This document shows positions 34,437-43,838 of a stretch of DNA of 64,000 nt, piece after piece. This DNA comes from Chrysogorgia sp. JL179-B06 (lineage: Eukaryota > Cnidaria > Anthozoa > Scleralcyonacea > Chrysogorgiidae). A program made the position numbers and the translations under genes. The first letter of the stretch is position 1; each line of letters begins with the position of its first letter. Where the stretch lies: positions 558,001-622,000 of the forward strand of contig JAYKKM010000260.1 of the NCBI GenBank assembly GCA_035772405.1, given 5' to 3'. The notes beneath the pieces are model-generated. The model saw only the letters and a list, made by a program, of their open reading frames with translations. It was not told the origin of the DNA and did not search any database.

Positions 34437-37007
34437 GATGTAAGTTCTTCTAATTTGGAGTTTTTATCTAATATTCCTGCCCAACCATTTGTCAAATGTT
34501 ATGTCGATGCCGTAGAAGTTGACGCTTTAATAGATACTGGTTCAATGAGAACTTTTATTAGTGATAGAATTCAAACAATTATTGATCTAGAGAACGCTAA
34601 ATTGGAAACGTCTGTGTCAGAACGTTGTATTTCTATTACGGGTGGTAGTTTAAATATCTTAGGTCGCATGTCAGCGACAGTAAAGTTTTCGAAAAGTAAG
34701 AAGGTCTACGAAGGAAAATTTTTAGTTAGCACTAACATTAGCTATGACTGCGTGCTGGGCTGGGATTTTCTCGTTCACCATCGTTTAGATTTACGTGGGG
34801 AAATAATTAAGGGGAATAGGTCGTACCTGTTAGTTGGGCCTCACGGGAAAATGCTGGTTGGTGCAGTTTGCACATCATCCGGCAAAGGGAGCGTATCTGG
34901 GGTTCTTGAGGTAATTCCTGAGACCACTGAAACTCGCACTTTCTCTGCTGGCGACACGGTGCTCCTCGCCCAGTCTCATTTAAAGGCACCAATTTTTGTG
35001 AGTTTGGAAGATGACGTGATTGTACAAGGTAGATCAGAAATGATAGTTGAGGGTAGGTTACTTAAATCTACCACGTTCGATACGGGCATGGTTTCACCTC
35101 TACGACGTACCAACGACAAAACGAACGAACAAACCAGTTATCATGTCGCGCATGTTGTTGTTAACCCAGAAGGGCGCCGTGTCCCTGTTCGAATCCTAAA
35201 TACCCTTGATGAAGCAATAGAGTTAAATCGTGGCAGTAAAATTGCAGAATTTATACCGCTAATTGCTTCAATTAGTAAACAAAAGAGCGCATGTTGCGGA
35301 ATAGTTTCTACCGAAACCGGAGCTGATTTTAAGGCAAAGGCTGCCAGTAAAATCAATTCATCTTTAGGTACGAAAGATCGGGATCAGGTCTTAGACCTCT
35401 TGTCGGAGTATTCGGACGTTTTTATGGAAACCTTAGGACACACCAATGTCGTTACGCATAAAATAAACACAGGTGATAGCCCCCCAATTCGACATCGCCC
35501 TCGCCGTTTACCGTATGCACACCGAGATGAGGCGGAGCGACAGATTGACGAAATGTTGGCTCAGGGTGTAATTCGGCATAGCACGAGTCCGTGGTCGAGT
35601 CCAATTGTGCTAGTTAAAAAGCGCAACGGCGAGTTTAGATTTTGTGTCGATTACCGCAAGCTAAATCAAGTTACTCAAAATGATTCGCACCCACTCCCGA
35701 ATATCGCTGATATTCTCGATTCCTTGGGCAACGCACGGTATTTCTCAACTCTTGATTTAAGAAACGGCTACTGGCAAATATTCATAGACCCTAAAGATCG
35801 ACCCAAAAGCGCTTTTGTTACCAGTTCCGGCCTATTTGAATTTAACAGAATGAGTTTTGGTCTTAAAACAGCCCCGGCCACCTTTCAACGAGCAATGGAA
35901 ATTGTGTTAGCTGGATTAAAGTTCGATACTTGTTTGTGTTACTTAGACGATGTAATTTGTTTTGGACGAGATATACACGAACACAACAACCGGCTGGGGG
36001 CAATCCTTCATCGCTTTAGATCGCATAACCTGCGGGTTAAATTGTGTAAGTGCCAATTTGCCGCCACCGAAGTTTCATTTTTAGGTCACCGAGTTTCGCA
36101 ACAAGGGGTAAGCCCAGACCCAGGAAAGGTCACCGCGATAAGAAACATCCCCAGGCTAACATGCGTTAAAGCGGTTCGTAGTTTCCTAGGGCTCGCGGGA
36201 TACTATAGGCGGTTTATTAAGAATTTCGCGACGCTAGCTGCGCCGCTAACCAAATTAACCACAAAAGAGGCAAGTGAACGCCCGTTTACTTGGACAGACG
36301 AATGCGAGGCATCATTTGTTCGACTAAAAAACCAACTCTGTACCGCGCCTGTTCTTGCGTACCCTAAATTCGATCGTATGTTTACGCTATATACGGACGC
36401 CTCCGATTTCGGTTTGGGAGTCGTATTATCTCAGGAAGATGATCACGGTGCCGAACGCGTAGTCGCTTATGCATCCAGAGCACTGTCGGATCGCGAACGC
36501 AAATATACCACAACAGAGAAAGAAGCCTTGGCAATTCACTACGGAACAGAGCATTTTCGTTTATATCTCCTAGGACATCATTTTAAGATTGTTACAGACC
36601 ACAGTGCGCTTAAGTGGCTGTCTAGTATTGAGCCTAAGGGGCGGATAGCGCGTTGGATAATGGACCTGCAAGAATTTCAATTTTCCGTGGAACATCGGGC
36701 CGGAAAAATCCATCAGAACGCAGATGCATTATCTCGACTAATAACGCCTAAAAGCGAGTACCCGACTTCTGATATCTCTTGTGCAGTAAAATCGTTCAAC
36801 AAGTTTTATGTCACTCCTCACAAAGTCTGGCACTCGTTCTGTCAGGCTGCGTTACGCGGTCTCTTAATTCTTCTCCAATTATTTCAACTACTTCCGTCAC
36901 GCCAATCTTTTCGCAGTATTTTCTGCCCAAACAATGTCACGAATGTACGACCAGATGTCGTCTACAATACCATTCTGCAGAAAATAGCAGTGCGAAATCT
37001 CTCGTGA
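34389..37007 (+). CDS. pol: Pol polyprotein: protease, reverse transcriptase, RNase H (copy 4)
   Basis: Read in the -1 frame after the slippery site; no own ATG is needed. The order is protease with ALIDTGSMRTF (Asp-Thr-Gly), a linker ending in the RT entry motif region (HRPRRLPYAH...GVIRHSTSPWSSPIVLVKK), RT with FCVDYRKLNQ, FGLKTAPATFQR and the catalytic CYLDDVICFG, then RNase H with LYTDASDFGLG, a Glu in TTTEKEALAI and TDHSALKWL, ending NADALSRL. It copies element RNA into DNA in the particle. The TCG at 35595-35597 is TAG in copies 1-3. The last 70 or so codons after DISCAVKSFNKF look unlike any pol linker and may be out of frame; TGA is at 37005-37007. Confidence 0.9.
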   Translation, partial: RPRGGSKSLGGNAVHPDVSSSNLEFLSNIPAQPFVKCYVDAVEVDALIDTGSMRTFISDRIQTIIDLENAKLETSVSERCISITGGSLNILGRMSATVKFSKSKKVYEGKFLVSTNISYDCVLGWDFLVHHRLDLRGEIIKGNRSYLLVGPHGKMLVGAVCTSSGKGSVSGVLEVIPETTETRTFSAGDTVLLAQSHLKAPIFVSLEDDVIVQGRSEMIVEGRLLKSTTFDTGMVSPLRRTNDKTNEQTSYHVAHVVVNPEGRRVPVRILNTLDEAIELNRGSKIAEFIPLIASISKQKSACCGIVSTETGADFKAKAASKINSSLGTKDRDQVLDLLSEYSDVFMETLGHTNVVTHKINTGDSPPIRHRPRRLPYAHRDEAERQIDEMLAQGVIRHSTSPWSSPIVLVKKRNGEFRFCVDYRKLNQVTQNDSHPLPNIADILDSLGNARYFSTLDLRNGYWQIFIDPKDRPKSAFVTSSGLFEFNRMSFGLKTAPATFQRAMEIVLAGLKFDTCLCYLDDVICFGRDIHEHNNRLGAILHRFRSHNLRVKLCKCQFAATEVSFLGHRVSQQGVSPDPGKVTAIRNIPRLTCVKAVRSFLGLAGYYRRFIKNFATLAAPLTKLTTKEASERPFTWTDECEASFVRLKNQLCTAPVLAYPKFDRMFTLYTDASDFGLGVVLSQEDDHGAERVVAYASRALSDRERKYTTTEKEALAIHYGTEHFRLYLLGHHFKIVTDHSALKWLSSIEPKGRIARWIMDLQEFQFSVEHRAGKIHQNADALSRLITPKSEYPTSDISCAVKSFNKFYVTPHKVWHSFCQAALRGLLILLQLFQLLPSRQSFRSIFCPNNVTNVRPDVVYNTILQKIAVRNLS

Positions 37008-38481
37008 TGAGACTCCGGACAAATCCTGTTTAATTGCGATCAATCCGACACTTAACTTAGACGCTCAACGACAGGATAAGGATATCGCGTTACTTATCGC
37101 CCACAAAGAACATGGTAAGGACAGGCCAACCTTTCACGAATGGAAGTCGAATTCAACTTTACGCAATCTTTGGCACAACTACGATCGTTTGTTTTTGCGA
37201 AATGATTTACTCGTTCGGTCAAAACAAGTGCGCTCTCCCCATCCGGACTACGCACTGGTCATACCACATTCTCTGGTACCCGAAATACTGAAAGGCGTGC
37301 ACGATAGCCCCTTCTGCGGTCACTTAGGTGTCACACGGACAGAAGAGAGAATTCGACAACGATTCTACTGGCCAGGTATCCGGAATTCCGTTGTCACCTA
37401 CATTAAGCATTGCACCACTTGCCACGAGCGAAAATCTCCTACCAACCTTGTTAAGGCCCCAATGCAAACGATCGAAGTAGGTGAACCATTTTCGTTTTGG
37501 GCTCTCGATTACATGGGACCAATTTCTGAAACTTCCAGGGGAAATAAACACATTCTTGTCGTGACGGACCATTTTACCAAGTGGTGTGAAGCCTTCCCCA
37601 CCAAAGATCAGAAAGCGTCTACCGTTGCACACACACTCGTAAGTAAAATTTTCTCGCGTTTTGGACACCCTGTAGTCTTACACTCCGATCAACGCACCAA
37701 CTTCGAGAGTAACTTACTACACGAAATTTGTGATATTATGGGTATAGTTAAGACACGTACCACGGCGTACCATCCGAGAGGAGATGGACAATGTGAACGC
37801 CAAAATAGGACAATACAAGATATGCTTGCGGCTTTCGTATCCAAACGCAGGGACGACTGGGATTTATGGCTAGACCCTGTGGTATATGCTTATAATTCTA
37901 GCCGCCAAGAATCTACTGGGCTCAGCCCATACCAGTTGGTTTTTGGAAAGATGCCTCGACTACCCCTTGAACTTGAGCTTGGTCTATCCCTTACGAACCC
38001 TAACACCCATACCGAATACTCACGAACAACACGATTAGTCCTACAGCATGCCAAGGCAATCGCGCAGGATAATCTTAGCGCGGTTAGATCTAGACAGCGT
38101 AACCGTTTTCAAACAACCAAGTGGCAGCCTTATGTAGTTAATCAACAAGTATGGTTGAAGCGACCAAAGAAATGGAAGTTTGGTCCAAACTGGCTAGGTC
38201 CTTATACTGTGTTGTCCAGATTAGGAGTGAATTATAGAGTTAGATCAGAAGCAGGTCGAACACTAGTTGTGCATCACGATCATCTTAAACCTTATTCCAT
38301 GCCCACTGGAAAAGGCAGCGTTGTTTGTCCTGGCGAAGAATCTAACGATTTTGATGTGATCTCTGGTTTGCCACCTGAGCCAAACGATACTCTCCCTGAA
38401 CTGGATATAGGACCCCGGGTTAGACCAGCACATTTACGTCGGTACGTACGTCCGCCCGTACGTTACGGTGACGTAGCTTAG
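36988..38481 (+). CDS. pol: Integrase domain of pol, Ty3/gypsy copy 4
   Basis: This frame is +1 to the RNase H frame. It opens after TAG at 36985-36987 and overlaps the RNase H frame by 17 nt. Motifs: HHCC zinc domain (HDSPFCGHLG...HCTTCHERK), catalytic core D in FWALDYMGPI, D in VLHSDQRTNFES, E in GDGQCERQNRTIQDML, and a C-terminal GPY-like motif WLGPYTVLSR. It would insert the cDNA into the genome. How it is expressed is unclear: a second recoding event near TCG-TGA-T, or a disabling frameshift present in every copy. Stop TAG at 38479-38481, about 100 bp before the PPT. Confidence 0.82.
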   Translation, partial: QCEISRDETPDKSCLIAINPTLNLDAQRQDKDIALLIAHKEHGKDRPTFHEWKSNSTLRNLWHNYDRLFLRNDLLVRSKQVRSPHPDYALVIPHSLVPEILKGVHDSPFCGHLGVTRTEERIRQRFYWPGIRNSVVTYIKHCTTCHERKSPTNLVKAPMQTIEVGEPFSFWALDYMGPISETSRGNKHILVVTDHFTKWCEAFPTKDQKASTVAHTLVSKIFSRFGHPVVLHSDQRTNFESNLLHEICDIMGIVKTRTTAYHPRGDGQCERQNRTIQDMLAAFVSKRRDDWDLWLDPVVYAYNSSRQESTGLSPYQLVFGKMPRLPLELELGLSLTNPNTHTEYSRTTRLVLQHAKAIAQDNLSAVRSRQRNRFQTTKWQPYVVNQQVWLKRPKKWKFGPNWLGPYTVLSRLGVNYRVRSEAGRTLVVHHDHLKPYSMPTGKGSVVCPGEESNDFDVISGLPPEPNDTLPELDIGPRVRPAHLRRYVRPPVRYGDVA

Positions 38482-38570
38482 CTCATCTCTGGCGCGCAGT
38501 CAAAATAAATAAATAAATAAATAAAAAATAAAAAAGTTTAGGTAAATTGTATTAGTTTTCGGGACGAAAA

Positions 38571-38587
38571 AAAAAGTGAGGGAAGAG
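38571..38587 (+). promoter_or_regulatory. Polypurine tract
   Basis: aaaaagtgagggaagag, purine except for one T, ends exactly at the 3' LTR. It is the expected primer for plus-strand DNA synthesis. Confidence 0.75.
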
Positions 38588-38897
38588 TGTGACGTTCGTC
38601 AATGATAGAACTATCTGGTTATCTTTTCCTGCATGTTATTATGTTATTATCTTGTTATGTTATCTTAATTTAGATGTTATTAGACGTTATAATAGGTTTA
38701 GTTAAAAGGATTAATTATATTAGTAAACTAGATTACGTAAATTAAAATGTATCCTTCCTGAGATAAGTTCGATAGGAATGACAATCATGTAACACCCAGA
38801 TGTTGTAATTATTATATATAAGGAGAAACGTGTACGAAATAAAGCAGACTGGATTCAGAAGCGATGTTTGAAGTATCTTAATTCTCGGTACGCTACA
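38588..38897 (+). repeat. 3' LTR of full-length gypsy element
   Basis: 310 bp, one substitution seen against the 5' LTR. Followed by CAGG, the right target duplication. The aataaa at 38838-38843 would serve as the polyadenylation signal. Confidence 0.93.
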
Positions 38898-38901
38898 CAG
38901 G

Positions 38902-40086
38902 TAGCTACTTACTATACTGCTGGGGTTATGGGGTAATTAAGAAAGTACAAAGCAGTAAAGACACATCTTCTATGAAGTATGTGAAGGAGAAAAGAACAGC
39001 AATTACCAGTATACATTTATGTCTAAATGTTCCATTCCAAAACTCCTTGCATACAACAAACTATCTGAGAAAATCAAGGGGATTGATATTGGGAAAATAT
39101 ACCATCTGAAAGAGGAGTTTAGGGATTATATTGATGAGGATGAAAAACTGAGTGGTTGTTTTAGGGATTTAAGGGAATATCTTCTTGGTTAGCTATGTTT
39201 TACTGAAATGTAAATACTCGGGCAAGTGTGTTAAAGTGGTTTGGTAAAACAAAGGGAGCCTTTCTTCTTGCATGAGGGGGGGGGGGGGGGGGGTGATGGT
39301 TGTCCATTTGGCAAAAATGAAAGTGCTTGTTATTTTCTTGTTTAGATTTATTAAAGCCGGTAAGTGAGTAGCTTCAAGCAGTGATAATTTCATTGTATTT
39401 GGATCAAATTGTCAGGAAACATCTTTAGTTGTTAGGAAATATGTACACTGGCCAGGGGAGGCGTGTCTCAAAAATAGGGCCCGGAAAACTATTCGATAGG
39501 GGCCCACTGCTCACAGTGGGAGAGCAGTGTGTGTCATTGTTTGGGGCCCACCACTGGCCACATGCAAGCAAATGGAAGACCTACAGGGCAAATCTTTCAA
39601 ATAAATGGTCTGTCTGTCAAATTTTCATTTGAGGAATTTCCCAATGACATGAAAATGCTGGCAATGCTTGGTGGGGAATTAAATAATACAGCTACATATT
39701 TCTCTGCTTTTGGCAATGCTACTCATGATAACTGCCATGATGTAAAGGGAACGTATGGAAATGACGTTTCATGTACTTGGAAACCTTAGTCTTATCAGAA
39801 CAGACTTAATATTAAGTTGTAAAGGTTTTGCTGTAGCCTGTGTCAAGTTATCAATACATCAAGCTGCAAATACCTAACTTAATAGAAGCAGTAGAGAAAT
39901 TTAAGAATCCAATATTGAAAAAGTCTATGTCTGATAAAACCAAGCGATCCAAAGTCACAGAGTTCATTTCCAAAAGTAAGAGTCGACAAGAGTTTGTACC
40001 ACTCATTGGGAAACTAATTGACAAGGCTCATGTAGAACCTCTTCATTTAAAAACAATGCATGGCAACACTTCTTTAAGTCACTGTT
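38902..40086 (+). pseudogene. Decayed gene 3' of gypsy insertion
   Basis: Protein-like segments follow one another on plus with stops and frame changes: VATYYTAGVMG (38899), KLLAYNKLSEKIKGIDIGKI to REYLLG (about 39020-39190), GDGCPFGKNESACYF (about 39293), LSVKFSFEEFPNDMKMLAML to GNDVSCTWKP (39552-39789) and KSKSRQEFVPLIGKLIDKAH to EPLHLK (39840-40070). They continue the frame interrupted at 33144. I recall similar cnidarian hypothetical proteins, possibly transposon-borne. An 18-G run splits the second and third segments. Confidence 0.55.
39276..39293 (+). repeat. Homopolymer of 18 G
   Basis: Eighteen G in a row lie inside the decayed coding region, next to the GDGCPFGKNE segment. The length may be inaccurate in the assembly. 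It could form a G-quadruplex. Confidence 0.9.
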
Positions 40087-40238
40087 AATGAATCTGTTTC
40101 AAAATCACAAGTGCATGCATCTAAATATTTTTCACAAGTACCAAGGCACAGCTGCTTTGCTAGAGTTGTTTTTGCTCTGCAACATAAAGTTAAGGCAAAG
40201 CTGGTAGCGAAGAACGTTAAAACACACTTCTGGTAGAT

Positions 40239-40354
40239 GTTGGCTTTGTTTGAGCTTTAGGGAGTGAGAAGATGTGGCGAAATTCAAGCGTGAAGCTTCA
40301 CGCTTGAATTTCGCCACATCTTCTCACTCCCTAAAGCTTTCAAACAAAGCCAAC
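40239..40354. repeat. Near-perfect palindrome with no spacer
   Basis: Arms of 42 bp match exactly around the centre tgaag|cttca at 40295/40296. After a two-base bulge (40338-40339) 15 more base pairs match (40239-40253 against 40340-40354). The two strands therefore read almost the same, and both give the same spurious peptide start. Flanking DNA outside the arms is unrelated. Confidence 0.95.
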
Positions 40355-40509
40355 AACTCTTTTAAAACATCACTGAATTATGTAGGTTGTTCTTCAGTGG
40401 TAACTGTTTCATTTTCCTCTATACAAACGGCTTCGACGACTTGTTCTACATTCTAGCACTATTTTTCCGACGCCATTTTGTATTCTTTATTGAGTAACCG
40501 CTGAACATT

Positions 40510-41356
40510 TTGCGTAATAGTGCAGACGGAAAAACCGTAGTGCATCAGCGTTCTTGCGCACGAAGTTCGTGTGCTTGGCCTAAGAGATTGGCTGCGGCCA
40601 CTGTCAAGAACATGGTGGGAAAATTACGTGCTATCTTTTCTGCTCGAGGTCGCGTTGGCAGGGAAAACCCTGCTTCGCTCCCGGAGGTAAAACCCTACGT
40701 TGTCTTTGCGCGCGAGTAGCAGGCTACAGCCACCATTGTTCCACGCCAAGCGATACCTTTTGACACACAAAAGCTACAACAGTTAGTCAAGTACTTGTTC
40801 GCTCAGTTGACTAACCCGGCCAAGAGCCCCATTCAACGGTACTTACTCGTCCGCGATATTGCCTTCTTTGTCATCGACTTCTTTACCGGAGATAGAGCCT
40901 CGGACCTCGGCAGGCTACAGTCGCACTGTGTGTTTCAATTACCGCATGAGGGTGGTTTTCTCCTTAACTTCTCATTTGGCAAGACTCTGCGAGGTATGGA
41001 CGCTCTTACGCGCCCGTTTGTGCTTTTTCCAACTCCCTCCGTCCGGATCTGCCCTGTCTTCTGGTTTCGATACTATTTGGACTACTGTCGCAGTATGGCG
41101 ATCTCCCTTCACCCGGGATATGTTTTCGGTGGAAACCCATCTTCTGGCAGCAGGTTTGCACTCCGGAGAGACCCCACACAGCTTTCGCACTGGTTTGGCC
41201 ACAACGTTGAGTACGTTGGGTTTTTCCGTCAAAGACATCGCCGCGTACTTGGGCTGGAAAAGTGTCGAATCAGCTTGTCATTATTCAAGACCCGCAGCTG
41301 CTAAAAAAACTGGTTGCAGTTTTCAATACCGTGGCGGACTCCATCGACATTCGTGA
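40510..41356 (+). pseudogene. Tyrosine recombinase (Crypton/DIRS-like), broken
   Basis: An N-terminal SAM-like segment (PKRLAAATVKNMVGKLRAIF) is followed by an in-frame TAG at 40717-40719. The catalytic domain then has Arg in FFTGDRASDLGRL, FGKTLRGMDAL, H-x-x-R in ETPHSFRTGLATT and the Tyr in SACHYSRPAAAKK. The last two motifs are one frame away; a deletion with frameshift lies near 41130. All four catalytic positions can still be seen. The family cuts and rejoins DNA through a 3'-phosphotyrosine. I recognise it as an expanded cnidarian recombinase family but cannot place it surely in Crypton or DIRS/Ngaro. Confidence 0.72.
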
Positions 41357-41542
41357 CAATTGACTGCTCGCTCACCCATCCGTGGTCCCACGCTAGCCAA
41401 GGTTGTTGGGTATTTTTCTGAGTTTTGGGAAGGAGAGTGATAAGCTTAGAAACAGTATTACGTTGTAGGGACTATGTCAAGTTTTAATAAAGTTTGGGGT
41501 GCTAGTGTTACTTAATAATAGGGAAGTGGTGTGCAAGCAGTG

Positions 41543-41632
41543 TTCGCGGATTTCATTCCCCCATAACTCTCCTATCCGCATGCGGTTGAATCTAAATCAG
41601 TAGTTAATGAGAATGCCTTGGTATTCTCATTG
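41543..41632 (+). repeat. Direct repeat, 90 bp, first copy
   Basis: ttcgcggatttcattccccc... recurs at 41882-41970 with a few changes. It lies just 3' of the recombinase relic and could be part of its terminal repeats. This is inference. Confidence 0.6.
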
Positions 41633-41881
41633 ACTAAGGAATTAGGAAACTCTGTGGAAAGTCATTAGAAACCCTGGAAAGAAGTCCCTGAACACCAGAG
41701 GCGAATAATATTAATCATACATGCATAGGGAAGCTATAAAACGAGGAGTTTGTGAATAAATTAGCCTAGTTGTTAGAACAGGGAAGAAGACGCGTACCGG
41801 TGACTCCGGCACAACACGAACCAACCCACCTCCCCTGTAGACCAACAGTCTTCCACATCGGTCGCTGCGCTCCACCAACCA

Positions 41882-41970
41882 TTCGCGGATTTCATCCCCC
41901 ATAACTCTCCTATCCGCGTGCGGTTGAATATAAATCAGTAGTTAATGAACATGCCTTGGTATTGGCATTT
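41882..41970 (+). repeat. Direct repeat, 90 bp, second copy
   Basis: Second copy of the repeat at 41543-41632, 339 bp downstream. The DNA between them and on to 42096 has no recognised gene. Confidence 0.6.
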
Positions 41971-42099
41971 ACACTCTGATATGACACTCTTATGACTAAA
42001 TTACCATGAAGTTCCCAAAGTAATGAGGATCGTTACTTTTGGATTTAGCAGCTTTCTATATAATTTCTTTTTGGGTTTGCTATTTTCAGGGGGTTGTTA

Positions 42100-43051
42100 C
42101 TTTGGGAACTTTATAGAACTGTCAATGCGTAAATGTGATTGTTTCAACAGTGATACAAACAACGTACCACATTCTTCTAATCCATATTTATCAGGAAATT
42201 CATAGATATGGTTTGGAACACCATCAGGAAGATTAGTTTCCTTTTGTCCCCAAATTCTGTGGCTGTTCCATATGGAATCCTTAAAATTATCCAATTGCTT
42301 TTAAAAGAAATGCAAGCAAGGATCAGAACGGTCTAAAAAGCAAGTGTCCCATGGTGTCTTGGGGTGAGGGGGAAGGCTAAATCAAAGACTCAAGATTACG
42401 AGGGAGAGTAAGCCAATATGTGTTGTCACATCATTTCCATTGTTCTCTCCATATAAAGGGGTAGGTGTCATAATTTTTTATCATAAAATATTTTACATAT
42501 ATTCTAAATATATGACCACTTAATATTGCTACTAAATTACCATATAAGTACAGATACCACCAATGATAATTTGCATACCTGATTTGATGTTGATTGGCCA
42601 TAGATTACTGTATCAGATGGATTTGTAACTGCAGCATTGAACTGGTGAAGATATGTATGCATAGTTGCCATTGTACCAGTTTCAGTCCCTTTGTCGAGCC
42701 TCATGTAGGATGAGAGCACTCTAGATTCATAAAGGTATTCCAAATACCACTTTCCAATCAGCTGAGGGTTTGAATTGCCAACCCAGATCTTGAGCCACAA
42801 AATCTTTCTGCTAGCTGTGTCTATACACCCATAGATAGCAAGTGGGAATGTACTGTTTTGATATCCCATCCCCATCAGCTTATGTCCATCCAAGGAATGA
42901 ACCCAGTTGGCACCCTTTGTGGTGAACATTCCTTTTTTCGTCCTACAAAGTACAGAATTTCTTTTCTTCTTAAATCTTGCTTAACATACTTCTCTAAATC
43001 ATCTTTCAAAGCCTTACCTTCAACCCAACTAGCATTTCTCATGTACGCCAT
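42100..43051 (-). pseudogene. Integrase-core (rve/DDE-like) protein, broken
   Basis: On minus from an ATG at 43051: NASWVEGKALKDDLEKYV, then a frameshift in an A-run near 42932, then NWVHSLDGHKLMGMGYQ (first Asp), YGCIDTASRKILWLKIWV, RLDKGTETGTMATM (second Asp with a nearby Glu) and VIYGQSTSNQ, ending at a donor CAG|GTATGC (42579). A downstream segment has FKDSIWNSHRIWGQKE and GVPNHIYEFPDKYG. An exon expected between them (Trp-rich, with the catalytic Glu) was not found. The family occurs as single-integrase-domain genes in fish and invertebrates. Confidence 0.62.
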
Positions 43052-43514
43052 CTTTCAAGAATACGAACGACGAGCACAAAGGATCATGGTATACTATATA
43101 GGCTGGTGAAATTTTTCGATTTGTTTTAATGTAAATTTACTTTCATTTTAAATTAATTTTACTTTCATTTGTTATTTGTTTTTATTTCAGTTTAAATAAT
43201 TTTAAATTTAATTTCATTTTTAAATTATTTTTATTTATTTTTTAATTATGAATATTTTGAATGACAACGCTAGGACACCATAGTGAAGTAACTCCCTCGA
43301 TTTTTAATTTTAATAAGCACCCGTATCAGATTTTTCGCTGGATCCACCCTGGTTCACATGGTCAAATAGGTAAGTCCCCAATCACCTTCCCGAAGAGCTC
43401 ATGTAAACCTTAAACGAATGGAAACCAAGTACATGTACTACCAGAAAGTTGTGTTGCCCAAGTGTGCCACATCAAACTCCTTGATGAGTCCAGGCATTTG
43501 CATGAGTTGTTCTA

Positions 43515-43838
43515 TTAGAGATACATCACAGAATTTCTGTTTTTCAGAATTTCATCATCTTCATTACTCTTAGCGGAAAACCTCTTGGCCAGCTTTGATG
43601 TAATATCTTCTAATGAACCACCCAAATATTTTCCATTTTTGAGCGCCTCATCTAGAGTGATAACGGTATATTGTGCGCTGATTAGCTTTGTCATCGTTGG
43701 GAATTGTGGAGCATTATTAACAACAGCAAGCAGGCCAACAATTGTTTGTTGCGGATCATTACAAATCCAATTTCCTAAAATGTTTCTCAAAGATCTTGTA
43801 AACCAATTTCTTGTCAGGCATATACCACATATCAACAA
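43515..43838 (-). CDS. Unrecognised protein-like ORF
   Basis: An open minus frame of 107 codons with ordinary composition (NWICNDPQQTIVGLLAVV, AKRFSAKSNEDDEILKN). It may be an exon or TE remnant. It resembles no family I know. Nothing around it supports expression. Confidence 0.25.
   Translation of the reverse strand: MLICGICLTRNWFTRSLRNILGNWICNDPQQTIVGLLAVVNNAPQFPTMTKLISAQYTVITLDEALKNGKYLGGSLEDITSKLAKRFSAKSNEDDEILKNRNSVMYL

Larger units (their letters stand above)
29137..38897 (+). repeat. Tandem array unit, copy 4 (starts at unit position 300, carries full gypsy element)
   Basis: This copy starts at unit position 300 through the deletion join and runs through the same left flank into a complete Ty3/gypsy element. 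Unlike copies 1 and 2 it continues to the 3' LTR and then into single-copy DNA at 38898, so it marks the right edge of the array. It shares a 23 bp duplication (agtaccctagagagacgaat...) near 32870 with copy 1, but not with copies 2 and 3. Confidence 0.93.
33145..38897 (+). mobile_element. Ty3/gypsy LTR retrotransposon, full length, copy 4
   Basis: The element is 5753 bp: 310 bp LTRs starting TGTGAC and ending TACA, flanked by CAGG duplications at 33141-33144 and 38898-38901. The order is PBS, gag, protease, RT, RNase H, integrase, PPT, with integrase after RNase H as in Ty3/gypsy. I see one difference between the LTRs (gtaccc against gtatcc), so insertion is recent. Gag and pol lack the stops seen in copies 1-3. 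The one doubtful feature is a frame change between RNase H and integrase. It is the only copy here that could supply proteins. Confidence 0.93.

Noticed and set aside
1..38897. Ribosomal DNA or histone gene array as explanation of the tandem units
   Set aside because: No rRNA, 5S or histone coding sequence is visible in the unit.
39193..39393. Minus-strand ORF containing a proline run
   Set aside because: The prolines come from the antisense of the 18-G homopolymer.
40132..40456. Two ORFs on opposite strands starting with the same peptide
   Set aside because: The identity is caused by the palindrome at 40239-40354, not by related genes.
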